The notes: generated by a model from the letters alone, not told the origin. 64,000 nucleotides of DNA from Corinectria fuckeliana (GCA_019137255.1 WPDH01000004.1:248001-312000); one strand, 5' to 3'; numbered from the stretch's first letter, positions 33,501-46,438 are shown. Program-made: numbers and translations.

Positions 33501-35225
33501 AAGTCTTTAATAGTATTAAGGCTAGTAGTAATTACTTTAGAGCTCTTATTTTATCTTAGTTATTAGTTAGAAATCTTAATTTTTATAGTTAGTTACTAGT
33601 AGGACCTTCTAGTTATTATTAGAGTTTTCCTGTTAAATTCTAGTTAGGGTTTTCCTTTAGGGACTAGTCTTTATAGTCTTAAAATAGTTTATATTTTTCC
33701 CTTTTAGGTTTCTTTAAGAGTTAGCTTAGCAGGCTTACTAATAAAGCAGCTAGTTCTAAGGTTATTATATAAGGTGTTTTTAGTAGCTTTCTTAGTTTTA
33801 TACTTATTACTTAAGGGTAGCTAGAGTAAGTTTGTTAGTACTCTTATCTTATTATAACCCTATCTAGCTATAGTGATAGTCTTAGTATAAATAGCAGTCT
33901 ATATAGTTTTATACTAGTAGTTAGTAAATTAGATATACTTACCTTTAGGTATAAGCTTATATTTTTTATTTTGATTTAGGCTTTTAATACTTGCTTTTAA
34001 AATATCTTATTCTTTTATAATTTTAGCACTTTACCTTAGAGTGGTCTTATTATATAGCTCCTAGTTCTATAGGGCTAGGCTAAGTCTTATAAGAGGTGTT
34101 TTCATTTTATTATTAGCTAGTATTAAAATAATTTTTCTTTTTCTTTTAGCTATTAGGGTTTATCTTTCTTCTTTTTATTTATCTTTTAAATAGTTAATTA
34201 TTAATAAGCATATAAAGTTTAGCATATTTGTTAAAGGTATTAGAGAGTGTAAAAATCTTATAGATCTTATTCTTAACTTTATCTTTTAATTCTTAATAAA
34301 ACCTATTAATCTAGTTCTTATTACTTAGGTTAAGCTTAGCTATAAAGTACTTATAGTTTAATAAGTATTTTAAAGTAGTCTTATTCTGTCTTAACTTATA
34401 TATAGCTAAAAGCATATTATGCTTTTTATCTTATTTCTTATAAGTACTAATAAGCTTTTTTTTATATAAGGTAAAGTTACTAAAAAGCTTATTAGTTTTA
34501 GCTTTATAAAGTTCTTTAAGTTTCTTAATAAAATCTCTTAGGTATAGTTCTATTTCTTATAGAGCTTTTCTAGTAAGTAATCCTATTATATATTATACTT
34601 TAAGAGGTTTACTTATAAATATTATTAAATAGTATATATAGTATAATTTAAGCTAGGTAAGATACTCTTAGAGTTCCTTAAAAGTACTATTAAAAGTTAG
34701 TAGTTACTTAGGCTTAAAAGTTTCTCTTATATCTCTTAGATAAAGTGCAGTTAGTATAGCCTTAAAACTGTTAAACTATTTAATTTAGTGATATTATTCT
34801 TCATGAGTGTTTAGATATTTATTATTAAGTTGTTTAATATACTCTTATAGAGAACTAATAATATAGTTATTATTAGGCCTTAACTATATTATTTAGGCTT
34901 AAGCTGTGATAAGTATTATAATATACTATTTAAGGTCTTAAAAATATATAATATTCTTATTAAATATGTTTTTTAAGGCCTTATAGAGATTAATAATCTT
35001 CTTATATATTTATTAGTTTATATATTTAAGTTCTATAGTTATCTTATTATTATTATTATCTAATTTTAGGTTACTTAGGATAGTATTATTATGTATATAT
35101 ATATTATCTTAGGGTTACTTCCTCTAGGATGTTTCTAAGCTAGATAGAGTTACTAGAGCTATAATAACTAATTTAAATTATTACTTAGGTTAATATAGTA
35201 AAACACTAAATAAGAGCTATTAATA

Positions 35226-35624
35226 TATAATAGCTAGGTTTATCCTAAGAGTATAAGATAGGTCTAAGATATAAGAGTATTTAAATAAGTAGTTTAGAAT
35301 ATTATAGTAAGTAATATAAGTTATAGTCTAGTAATAGTAGAATAGTAGATTTAATATAACTAAGTGTGTTAATAGCTAAGAAGCTTAAAGCTCTTATCTA
35401 AGAGACTTAAGGTCCTATTTATATACATCTAGTCTATAAGTTAATTAGAGGTATAGTTATTATAATTACTAGTAATCTATCTTAGATTACTAGTGATTAG
35501 TTTAAGATCACTAATAATTAGGCTAAGTAGAGCCCTAATTATACTAATATAAGGTAGTATAAAAGAGTAGGTATATTATAGTTCTGCCAGTTATAACCGC
35601 CTAGTCTTAACCTAGGCTATAACA
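35226..35624 (-). repeat. Gypsy LTR, right copy (5' LTR with respect to its genes)
   Basis: 399 bp, immediately followed by the target duplication CTAGA and then the resumed copia sequence. It keeps ...TAACA at its end where the left copy has ...TAATA. Confidence 0.85.
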
Positions 35625-38600
35625 CTAGAAGGGAGTTTCTAAAGGTAATAAAGCCTTAGTAAGAGTTTTATTACGCTTAGAATAAGCTTATTATAAGGTA
35701 GGAGAGTAAGAGTAAAAAGATAGATAATCTGCTTAAGATTATACACCTCTTTTGTGATAATATAAGAAAGGAAAAGTTAAATCCTTCTTAGGCTTACTTT
35801 ATAATAGCTCTTAGGTTATTAAACCCTTCTTAGTTAAGCTAGTAGACTAAAACTATAAGTTAGAAGTGCTCTAGCTATAAAAGAAGATATCTTATATAAA
35901 TATCTATATAGTGGGAAAAATACTTTAACTTTCTAGCCTTATATAAGAAGAAATACACCCTAGAGGGCTAAAGCTTTTACCTTAAGCAGGATAAGACCCT
36001 TAAGAAGCAGTTTAATAAGTACCTAGAAGAGCTAAAAAAGGCTAATACTTAAACTCTAGTAAAGAAGGTAACTTATATACTAATTAGCAGTCTAAAAGAG
36101 AAGGCAGAGATAATTACTATTACTTATTAAACCTCTCCTCTAAGCTTTAATCCTTATATAAATACCCTATATATAGCTATATATAATATAACCTTTATAA
36201 ACCTTATAATTAGGAATATTACTATTTATAATTTTAGCATCTTATACTACTTTTTTAACTATATAGACTAGTTCTCTAAAGAAGGCTTTAATTAGGGGGT
36301 TAAAAAAACTACTTATATAAGAGATAGTAAGATGTTTATAAAAGGCTAAGATATAGTTAACCTAAGAGTTTAATACTCTAGGTTTCCTAAGGGTAGGCTT
36401 ATTAGACTTAAGTATACTTATTATATACTAAAGATATATCTTAATATAATCTTAGGCTTTTAAATATATAGTAATAGTATTATTTAGGATTAGAAAGTGA
36501 AAGTCCTTTAGATAAAAGGATTATCTAAGATAGTAGCCTTTATATAGCTCTATATAGGCTAATAGGTTATTTTAATAAGAGTATCTATTTAGAGCCCTCT
36601 AGTTATAATAGCCTTAAAGCTTAGGATAGTCCCTAAAGAAGATACTAAGCTCTAGTATTAATAATATAGTTATATAAGATAGAAAGCTCTTAATTAGCTA
36701 GTCTTATTAAGTTTAGGAGTAAGAGTTAAGAGACCTCTTCTTAAGAAATATTAGGTTTATATTATAATAAAGGTAATAATAATAGTCTTAAGAAAGTTCT
36801 TAGACTATATCTCTTAGGGGCCTAAAAAAGTGATAAATTATAATCTTTATTACTTTCTAGTACCTATATATAATAGCTACTATTATTAGGTCTTATTTAT
36901 AAATATAATAATAAAAATATGCTTTTTTTACTCTCTAAAGATAAAGTTAGATATTAGGAGTGTATTTAAAAAGCTATAAGCTTAGCTATAAACTTAATAC
37001 AGCCTTAAGATCTTACTCTTATAGTATAATAGTAAGAAGGCTCTCTTTACTAAAGAGGAAAAAGAGATCTTTAAGAATAACAGTATAATTATTTATAAGT
37101 CTGTCTTATTAACCCTAATATAAAACAAGAGTGCTAAAATATTAGGAAGGATTATTAAGGTTAAGAGTAAGGTTATAATTAAGAAGTTAAGGCTTCTAGA
37201 AGAGCTTACCTCTAAGATATATTATATAGTAGTATACCTTCTTAACTATATATCTTATTAAAGGAAAAATTAGTAGGTAACCTCCTACTAGCTTTAGTGA
37301 GACTAGGTTAAGAATAATATCTCTATATATAGTTATATCCCTAAGGATATAAGGCTCTTATAGGTATATATTAAGGTTTTTAGGTGCTTAGCCTACCTAA
37401 TAACTATAGCTACCTTAAAATATATTAAGTTATATAAGTCTCTAAGCCTACTTATAGAGAGAGCTTATATTAGGTATCTTATTAGCTATAAGAGTGAGTT
37501 ATAATATATAATTTATATACTAGTAACCTAAGGTAAGAAGGTTATAATCTCTACTAATATATAGTTTAATAAGTAAGAATACTTTAATCTAAGATATAAG
37601 AAAGATATAAAGGCTTATAAGAAATATACTTATAAAATCCTAGACTAAATTAATATAAGAGAGGTTCTTAATAATAAAGATATTAATAAGAAAAATAGTC
37701 TTAATATAGTAGTTATAAAGTCTTTTTTAGACCTTATTAAGTTATAAATTTAGGCACTACTTATAATATCTCTAAGAGAGATATAATAGTAGAAAGAAGT
37801 CTAAGACACTTAGTAATAGTAACCTTAAACTAAGGCTTTATAAGAAAAGAAAAGCACCTTTAAGATTAGAGGTGCTAAAGCTATATCTAAGACTATTTTA
37901 CTCTCTTCCCCTCTTACTAGAAGAGCTATAAGATAAGTCACTTTTCTTAATAATACTTTATATTAGTTTAGCTTACTATATAAGGTAGTAAGTGTAATAC
38001 TATTATATAATTTATCACCTAAGATCACAGATAATATCTTATTAGCTATATAAGCTAAAAATAGTAATAACTCTATAGAACCTAATAATCTTATAAAAGG
38101 ATTAAAATTATAAGACTTATTAGATAATAACAGTTTAATTAATATATAAATTATTATACTAGAACAGGTTAATAAGATATTAAGAGATAAAACAGATAGT
38201 AAGGCTAATTTAACCTTATATAATAACCCTAATAATACCTCTCTTTAGTTACTAGAGGAATTATTATAAAGAACCTAAAGAGATTATAACTAACACCTTT
38301 AAGAAGCTAATATAATCTTTAGGCACTATAGTTAGAAGCCCTTAGAGAAAGCTCTTAAGGTATAAAAGTAAAAGAAACTTAAAAAGCGCGCTAAAGTAAA
38401 GCATATTATTAATATAACTCTTTTAAATATAGAAAGATATTCTCTTTATATTAGTATAATACTACCTGCCCTAAAGTTATATAAGCAGGTTATAACCTCC
38501 CTGTAGGTATCTTAGTAGTATATAAGCCTTCTTCTAGAGATTAAGAACCTAAAGGATAAAAGAGCTTATAAGAAGGTTCTTATAAACAAGCTGGATAATA

Positions 38601-40099
38601 ATATTTAGCTTATTAACCTTAAATAGGTTTTTATATATAAGATTAATAAATAGGGCTATATAACACACTTTAAGGCACACTTAGTAGCTTATAGTAATAA
38701 GCAGGATAAGAATAAAGCTAAGACCTATATATCTACCTTAGTGTATAAGACTTTTTAGGTGATATATATAAAATACTATAAGAAAAACCTTAATATATAT
38801 TAATATAATATTATTAACACTTTTATTAAAGCTCTACTAAGCAGAGAGGTTTACTATTACTTACTACTAAAAATATTTAAAAAGAGAGTCTCTTTAAAGC
38901 TCTTAAGAGCCTTTTACAGCTTATAAATATTACTAAAACTATAATATAAGAATCTTACCTACTTTTTTACTAGTTAAGGCTTTAAAGCTTATAAGAAAGA
39001 CTTTTATATCTTTAAGCATAAAAAGCTTTTTATCTTCTTTTATATAGATAATATTATTATAATATAGCTAAAAAAGTTTAAAAGTAAATAGTAATAGGTT
39101 TATAATACCCTAATAATAAAGTATTAGGTTAAGAACCTAAGAGAGCTATACTAGTTCCTAAGGATTAAGGTTATTAAGGACTATATAGTAAATCACTTTT
39201 AGCTCTCTTAAGAGTTATATATTTTAACTATAGCTAGAAAATTTAAGTTAGATAGTAAGAGACTAAAAGTCTATAAGAAAAGAACCTCTCTACTCTTATA
39301 AATTCTTATACCTATAATATATAAAGCTAGTTTTAGCCTTATCTTAAAGTATAAAGTGAAAGTAGGTAGTATAAGCTATCCTGCTAATACTATAAGGCCT
39401 AATATATTCTATATATTATTAAAGCTTAGTTAATTTAGTTATTAGCTAAGCCTTAAGTATAATAGAGCAGCAGAATAATATATTAGCTACTTTTATAACA
39501 CTAGAAAGCTTTATATCTACTATATAGCAGCTAAGAATTAGGAAAATCTCTTTATAGCTATAAATATAGCTTTTAGAGACTACCTAATAACTAGAAAGTC
39601 CTTATAAGGCTAGGTAGTTATACTATATAAGGGTCTTATTACTTAGAAGGCTATAAAGTAGAATATAATTACTATATCTAGTATAAAAGCTAAGTTACTT
39701 ACTCTTATAAGTGTAGTTAAGAAATAGCTAACCTTAAGTTAACTTCTTAAGAAGGTTAGTATTAAAGTCTAAAATACAGTCTAAATCTAGTATAATAATA
39801 TTAATATAATCTAGCTAATTATAAAGCAGTTAGCTAAGCTAGTTATAGCACTTTAGCATATTAATATCTATTATCACTAGGTTTATAAGCTTATTTAGAA
39901 GGGTAAAGTTAAGATATCTTAGCTGCTTATAGCTTAAATGCTAGCAGATAGCCTTATAAAGCCTCTTTTAAAATAGAAATATATAACTTTTATTATATAA
40001 TTACAAATATATATAGCTTTAGATAGAGCTATATAATAGGCTTAGTAACACTTATAATTTCCTATATTATCTTACTATTAAATTAGAAAAGAAAAACAC

Positions 40100-42700
40100 T
40101 TAAAGGATCCTCTAGTTTTTAGCTTTATAATAATCTTATTCACTTTTATATTAAATAACTTAGTCTATATAAAAAAGGGTAAATAAGATTAGGAGTAATA
40201 TTAATATATCACTCAGCTAGAAAGACCTCTAAAAAGCTTAAAAAACAGTATTAAGATATAATTTTCCTATATAGTTAACATCTTTTAGTCTTTTAATTTA
40301 ATATTAAACAATTAGCTATACTAATTAGGCTGCTTAACTAGTATAATAAAGTATAAGAGCTATAGTCTTATAGTCTTATTAAGTATTAAGATATTAATAT
40401 AATAGGTTAGCCTTTAAGTTAAAATAAACCTTTTATAAACATTTAATAGTTACTCTTACTATACCTTAATCACACCCCTAAAATCTATTCTAACCTAACT
40501 AACTTTCTTTATAAACCTTTTTTACTCTCTTTCTACTCTTATATTATTACTATATTATATATAACAGGCAGGTTAGGCAAAATAGAGGATATTAAGGTTA
40601 TAAACTATCCCCCTTCTCTTCTTAAGAAAAATTTTTCACTATAAAACCTACTCTTACTATAAGCTAAGCCTAGTATAAAAATAACTTATAATTAATTTAA
40701 AGATCTTATTATTAAGACTAAATATAAACTTAAAGTAATTATCTTAAGAGCTACTTTCCTCTTAGTTTAGGAAATAATAGTAACTCTAGCTAATACTATT
40801 ATAAGCTATACCTAATATATAAGTAGTAAAATCCTAATCTTACTATCCCTTATAGAAATAATTATAACTACTATTAAAAAAGCAGTATTAACTATCCTTT
40901 AGAAAACACTTATTAAGGCCCTAACTTAGGCTTAAGTCACTTATAATAAGAGGATACTTTTATCTCTAATAGTACTAATATTAAAGGTAATCCCCTCTTA
41001 TCTTAGCAGAAAGATTATTATTAGGTCGCCTAGTATAACTCTTAATATTATATTTTATATACTATTAGATACTATAATAATTATTAACTATACCCTCCTA
41101 AGAGGTTATTTTTTACTTATAGTAGCCTTATATTATCTTCTTAGCAGGGATATTATAGTCCTTTTTTATAGACTAATTATAGATCTCCTAAAGGATAATA
41201 CTTAGATTCTTACTATTTTTAGTATAAGTGTATATTAGGTCTTAAGGCAGTTTATAGTAGTTACTAAGAGAGTCTTAACTAGCTATATAAGAGGCTTACT
41301 TAAGGATCTTATAGTAGATATCTAATAAGCAAATAGTATTAAGATATATACTATAAAACTATTATAAAGCTACTACACAGCTAGATCTTACTAATTACTA
41401 GTTATATTATTAACTAAACTAATAGATATAAATAAACTTTATAACTAAGGTATAATTATAGCTATAAAGGTTTATTAGACTAAGCCCTATTTAGAGGAGA
41501 TTTAACCTAGGTAGTACTTTAAGTGCTTCTACTTTAGACATATTATATAGTACTATTAGGAACAGGCTAGGTATAGCTACTATAAGAGGGCTTACTATAT
41601 AAGAGATATAGTATACCCTGCTTTTACTAGTAAGATCCTCTTAGTATATTATAACTATAACAGCTTACACCTAGTGTGGTCTTATATATATTATATAGTA
41701 TAAAAGAAGTAAGAATAGGCAAGAAATACTTATATAGAGAGACTTACACAGTTTAGTATTCTAAGTAAGTAGTATAAATATATAGTATACTTACTATAGG
41801 ATATAATAGTATTAATACTAATACTAACTATAGTACTAAACTACCCTGCCTAAAGGGGGCCTAAATGGCCCCTAAAGTGGCCTTAAGCTAGACTAGACCT
41901 AGGTCTAAGTCTAACTCTTATAGTATTTAGTCTAATTAACTAATTAAGAGAGTAAATACTATTAAAAGTTAGAGATAGTATATTAAGGCTAGTTAGTAAG
42001 AAGGATAATACCTAGAAGGATAAGAATAAGTAGTATAAGTAACTTAGACCTAACCTAAGATTAATTAAATTTTAGTATATAATTTAGGCTAAGCCTTATA
42101 AGAACTTATTATTATAGGTATATAATTAGCTTTTCTTATAAAGCAGACCTGCTTATAATATATATTACTATATATATATACTAAGCCTAACTTGCTTCCC
42201 CCTTAGGTGAGAGTGGTAAAAGGTTTTTTATCTTATAGCCTACTATTAGGGTTTTTCCCTCCTATTATAAATTAGTCTAAGTTACTTAGAAGAAGAACTA
42301 AATAGCTATAAGCTAAATTAGGTATAAATAAATTAAATAAATTAAATAGGTTAGCCTTATATATTAAAATTAGTAATATTATTATTATAATAATAAAAAG
42401 GTTAGTTTAGTATAATAGTTAAAGCTACTATATATTATATAATTTTAAGACCCTCTTAGCAGCTAATATAAAATACTAACTTAAAGGCCTAAAAAGGTTA
42501 ATTCTTATACTTTTACTAAATATAATAATAACCTCTTTCTCTTATTACCTTCTTTTTAAAGCTAGAATCCTATATAGTAGCTCTAACTATTACCTTAGAG
42601 TACTAGCTAAAGCTACTATACTTTTAGATTAAGACTAGGGTTTAATTTTAGCCTTAGTAAGAATTCTCTTATTTTTAGGAGCTAGAAACACTAAGGAATT
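40100..42700 (+). mobile_element. LINE ORF1-like segment with eroded zinc knuckle (limits approximate)
   Basis: Between the copia RNase H relic and the right LTR lie about 2.6 kb that a copia element should not have. At about 41515-41556 a plus frame reads Y-F-K-C-F-Y-F-R-H-I-I-stop-Y-Y, which keeps the spacing of a C-x2-C-x4-H-x4-C knuckle if TGC became TAC by RIP; further Cys/His-like positions follow to about 41680. The upstream region resembles the RNA-binding part of ORF1 proteins of fungal Tad-type LINEs. No reverse transcriptase of an ORF2 is visible in the 0.9 kb before the LTR. I found no target duplication or poly-A end, so boundaries are uncertain. Confidence 0.5.
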
Positions 42701-42784
42701 AGCTAGCTAGTACTATCAGATAGTTACAAATAGTCTTATTAGTCGGTCAGACTAACTGCCCCTGGCAGCCAGTCTGAGAGGGTG

Positions 42785-42947
42785 TGTTAGTGGTAGGACC
42801 ACTAGTCAGGCCCGCTATCAGGCACCATCCACATTTCTGCCTTAGATACTAGGCATCTAGCGACAACAGCGATCCCCTTAGGGACTCACTGTTCCGCCCC
42901 TTTTCCTAGCTTAGTACAGTTACACAATACACGCAGTCACATCAATA
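42785..42947 (+). repeat. Right LTR of the copia-type element
   Basis: 163 bp, followed by ACTAC. A purine run GAGAGGG lies just upstream (42777-42783), in the position of a polypurine tract. Four G-to-A changes mark its 5' half relative to the left LTR, while its 3' half is well preserved. Confidence 0.88.
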
Positions 42948-42952
42948 ACTAC

Positions 42953-44786
42953 CTATTGCCGCAGTACATAGTAACTATGCGGTGCTTGGGAAGAAGATGT
43001 TTAAGGAGAGTGGCAGAAGATACTAGGTTCCCACGATTGCTTACGTGCCTGTGGTGACTTGCATACCAACTCGCAGTTCCCTCCTCATATTTCCGCTTAT
43101 CTCAACAGAAAAACCAGCGAGACAAGACAGTGGATCGACCACAATGACCGCCTGCACGACTCCTCAAGCCATCTGGAGGCCAATTCGGGGCTAGCTAAGT
43201 TAGCCGCCAGCGATTCATCACTTCTACGCCAATCCGTCTCCCGGCGGATCCCCAGAGCACCTGGGGGAAATGAGACATGACTCTGGTGGCAAGCTCGAGG
43301 AGGAAGTCTTAGCTCCAGGTGGAGTGGCAGAGAAAATAGATGCTTATGATAATACAAACATAGTATAAGAAATGTCTATGGACTGGAGTCTAGTATAGGG
43401 CATAGGACTTCAAAGCCGTGAAAGGCGATTTTCATGTTTCTCGGGTCGTCATAGTGCCGTGCTCTTTCGGCTTTCCATCCGCCCGTCTACCGCAGCCGTT
43501 CTTGGGTCGTCGCCTCGTCGGAACCCGCAAGCTACCCGATTTATATTTTGGCCGCCCAAACTGGCTTCTGTGAGACACGGGGTGAACTAGATCAACCGAT
43601 GGAGCAGTGTTGCCATTGCCATCTGCAAGGGGGGAAGGATCAAGTGCGCCATATCGTGATGTGGAACAAGGGCAGTGCTTCGTCAGATGAGCATGTTGGT
43701 TTGCTTGTGGGTCTGCAAGTTGAGATTGCGACTCGTTTTGTGTAGTCAGCCTCCCTCGTCCTACATACAGGGAGGCGCCGAAGTGGCCGTGCCAAGTTAG
43801 ATACAGTACACATTGGAGTGTTTGCAAGCGTCAGTATGGACCACAGGCTACTCCCTGTTGCCCTTAGCCTACTTTGTAGGGAATTCACACCTCCGTATGA
43901 CCAACTGCTATAAATGTCAGGCTGTTGTGAATCGTCAAGGGATCCATACTGTTGAACTGATGGACATTTCAAAAGATGGACTAATTCTACTTTAGGAGAG
44001 AGCCGTGCCAATCAGTTCAGACAGAACTAGTAAGGTGATCTGTGTTGGTAGAGTCCGAGCCCATGGCCCTTTGGTCTAACTACCAACAGCCAACATCAAT
44101 GCCATAAAAGCATTACTATTTCTAATTGCTTGTTGGCTGTAGAATCCATTCAGCCGAGCCATACTCTCATGTACATTACGGCCCTACCTTCGGCCAAGGC
44201 TGGGTTCATCCTCACCAATAGAATACCCTATTATATGCTATCTTGACCTGTTAGTTGGCAACAAGTGAGTCTAATAGATCCTAGAGATGTAACTTCAAAA
44301 TGTAGAAACGCTGGGTTCGAGACTTGCCTTCGTTCCTTGACCCTTAATATCCATTCTGGACAATAGAAATCCTGGGAACGTGTGGATTACCCCGTATACA
44401 CAAGGATTTAGAACCTAGCACGGGGCTTTTCCCAGGCATCAGGCAACCCGCGCACCAGAGTCCGAATCTGAACATGAAAGGACAATAACTATATAATACA
44501 GACATGTTCCGTCAAGACAGCTTATAATCCTTACAGCTACCTTTCACCTCGCTCTTCAAGTTTCCAAGCACAAAAGCCGCCAACTTTGCTTTAGCCCTGA
44601 CTTGATTCGACGCCATTCCACCCTCAGAATCTTTTACCGACACCCTACCAGCTTTGGGAGTAGAGCATCTCGTTTTATGTGCGTCATGGCAAATTCAAGT
44701 GACTACCGAATTCTTTGGGAAAAGGATTATCCACCGGTTATTTGCTAACACAAAATAAACCCCCAGAGATTTCACCTTTTTCAAGA
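42953..44786. other. Gene-poor stretch right of the retrotransposon block
   Basis: 1.8 kb of normal base composition. Open frames up to 131 codons (e.g. minus 43432-43827) show no domain and no splice logic. The sequence before ACTAC on the left and after ACTAC on the right should join to give the pre-insertion site, but no gene is evident across it. Confidence 0.4.
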
Positions 44787-45014
44787 ATGGCATATGGAAT
44801 ATGTCCCTGGTGTAAGGCTGCTGTTGAAGTTGGACTGGACCCTGTTACCGGAGCGAACCCATGGTGTACTCGGCTCGGGTCAGGTTGTAAGGGTTTTTTC
44901 AACATGGTTGATTGGGAGGAAAAGAATCCAAACGTAGGATTCGGCCATTCCCAGAAGACACTATGGTGTGGTCAGCGGGAAGGGGGATTGTTTCTCTTTA
45001 CGCAAGCTAGCTGA
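44787..45014 (+). CDS. Possible small CxxC protein, unknown
   Basis: A 75-residue frame from an ATG (MAYGICPWCKAAVEVGLDP...). Its Cys pattern, CPWC then WC and GC (C-x2-C ... C-x6-C), is like a small zinc-ribbon or redox-type module, followed by a few aromatic residues and a final CGQREGGLF stretch. There is no signal peptide. I do not recognise the family. Support is limited to composition and Cys spacing; it could be a chance frame. Confidence 0.35.
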   Translation: MAYGICPWCKAAVEVGLDPVTGANPWCTRLGSGCKGFFNMVDWEEKNPNVGFGHSQKTLWCGQREGGLFLFTQAS

Positions 45015-45621
45015 TACGCTAATGTGTGAGCGTGGCTCGACTTGGATATGGGGGATGATGTTTTTTGAAGATCGTGTCGGGCTAACATGATTGTTGGGCC
45101 TAGAGAGTCGTCAGGCCTAGGGTAGGACGGAATTGGAAGAAAATAGAGTAACCAGGAATTAGGCCACTGTATTTAGGTATAGATTCAGCTAGTCACCCGT
45201 CAATACCACCCCTTTGGTATCTCAATGTATTACCACCTTACATCAAAGGCAGCTGAATCATTTCTGATGGGGAGGTATCCTAAAGGTCATCTACGCTGCA
45301 ACGAGATCTCACAGTTAGCATAGCCCCTGAGGATGAGTCTGGACCTCCCGACGACCTGAAAATGAGGAACAAGACTCTGAGGATGAAGGAGATGATGAGA
45401 ATTACGCCCTAAATAGCCCATCAGTGCTCCTCGCGGCAACAATATTAATGTTTACCGTTGAGACTATGCCAATGAGGCAGCTTGCCTCTTCGTTGTACGA
45501 ATCCAGAAAATGCCATGGAGGGCCGTCGTTAGCTTTGACTAGCCTGTTCGCACAACCAAGATATACCTCGCCCTTGAGGCATCGCTTGAATATACAATTC
45601 TCTAGTTACTGCTCATACTCC
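45015..45621. other. Intergenic region, no gene seen
   Basis: 0.6 kb downstream of the DUF4246 gene. Nothing recognisable. Confidence 0.4.
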
Positions 45622-46387
45622 CTAGTGCTCGCAGAAACTCCATTCCACTTGCTTCAGCTCATCCTCCACGCTCTGTTGCAAAACAGTCCGCTCAGCCATG
45701 AGTTCCTCCCTCAATTCCTTCGCTTCATCCATCCCAAGCACAGCGTCCATATTCCGAAGGACCTGAGCCGCTGCCTGACTCTGGTTCGGGCTTGTGAACC
45801 AATGCCTCTGTTGGGGAAGAATATTTGATGTCGACATGACCGGTATAGCAGGATCGACGAGGAATAGCGCCAGAATCTTCCTATATCCCGGCTTGGTCGG
45901 GTCGTCTAGTTTGAAAGGCTGCACTCTGTGCTGGAACAAGTTCGGGAAGAAGAGAGCGCGTCCGGGGCGCGTCAGGACACTCCCCACGTCTTGTAGGGTG
46001 TCGAAGCCATTACGGACTGCGAAGACTTTCTCGACGGACTCGTAGTCATACTGTTGGTACTTTAGTTTCTGGCTTAGGTTTTCCTTGTCGCCGGGCGAGC
46101 GGAAGGCGAGGCGTGATTCGGTAATGTTGGAGCTGTCGTAGTAGAACAGGGCTGTGGCGCAGATATGCTCGTTGAGTTGACCCTCGATATGCCAGGAGCC
46201 GCCGTCGTAGGATGGTTTGTCGGGGGTGAGGTGGATGTTGGCGAGTTTGACGATGACTTGAATACGGTTGGTGCGGTTAAAGAATCCGGATGACTTGATT
46301 TGTTTGGAAGAGATGATAAAGTAGGGAGAGGGCTCGCTGATGTCGTCGTCCTCACTGCCGTCGTCATCATCATCATCATCATCATCA

Positions 46388-46438
<51 letters not shown>

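Larger units (their letters stand above)
27182..35624 (-). mobile_element. Ty3/gypsy-type LTR retrotransposon nested in the copia element, RIP-degraded
   Basis: Two 399-bp direct LTRs (27182..27580 and 35226..35624) are flanked by perfect target duplications CTAGA (27177..27181 and 35625..35629), so the insertion point inside the copia element is defined to the base. The best-preserved LTR ends, TATGACAG...CTATAACA, fit an original TGT...ACA pair. Coding relics are on the minus strand: a reverse transcriptase core reading YYLDNILIFS at complement(31221..31250), preceded by KYLIIPFRLIN (complement of about 31315-31350), matches the Ty3/gypsy pattern with the second catalytic Asp changed to Asn. 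Integrase-like and gag-like regions should lie at about 28-30 kb and 33-35 kb but are too eroded to define. Total length is 8443 bp. No frame longer than about 100 codons survives. Confidence 0.85.
26131..42947 (+). mobile_element. Ty1/copia-type LTR retrotransposon, RIP-degraded, with nested insertions
   Basis: Two 163-bp direct LTRs (26131..26293 and 42785..42947) bound the block and are flanked by the identical 5-bp target duplication ACTAC (26126..26130 and 42948..42952). The ends read TGTTG/A...CAATA or TTAATA, consistent with original inverted ends TGTTG...CAACA. Internal plus-strand coding relics of copia order lie at about 26.3-27.18 kb and 35.63-40.05 kb: a protease-like region near 36.2 kb, an integrase-like region near 37.0-37.6 kb, and a reverse transcriptase core reading FYIDNIII at 39038-39061. 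A terminal RNase H block with KHINIYYH and MLADSLIKPLL lies near 39.86-39.97 kb. Every frame is crowded with TAA/TAG and base composition is very AT-rich. Without the gypsy element it would be 8.4 kb; removing the LINE-like segment as well gives near-normal copia length. Confidence 0.85.

Noticed and set aside
26294..42784. CRISPR-like or satellite array in the AT-rich region
   Set aside because: Repeated strings here are explained by LTR pairs and RIP-driven TA-rich composition; no regular repeat-spacer spacing exists, and CRISPR is not expected in a fungal nucleus.
44300..44330. Box-B-like GGGTTCGAGAC
   Set aside because: No A box at the right distance and no acceptor stem; treated as chance.
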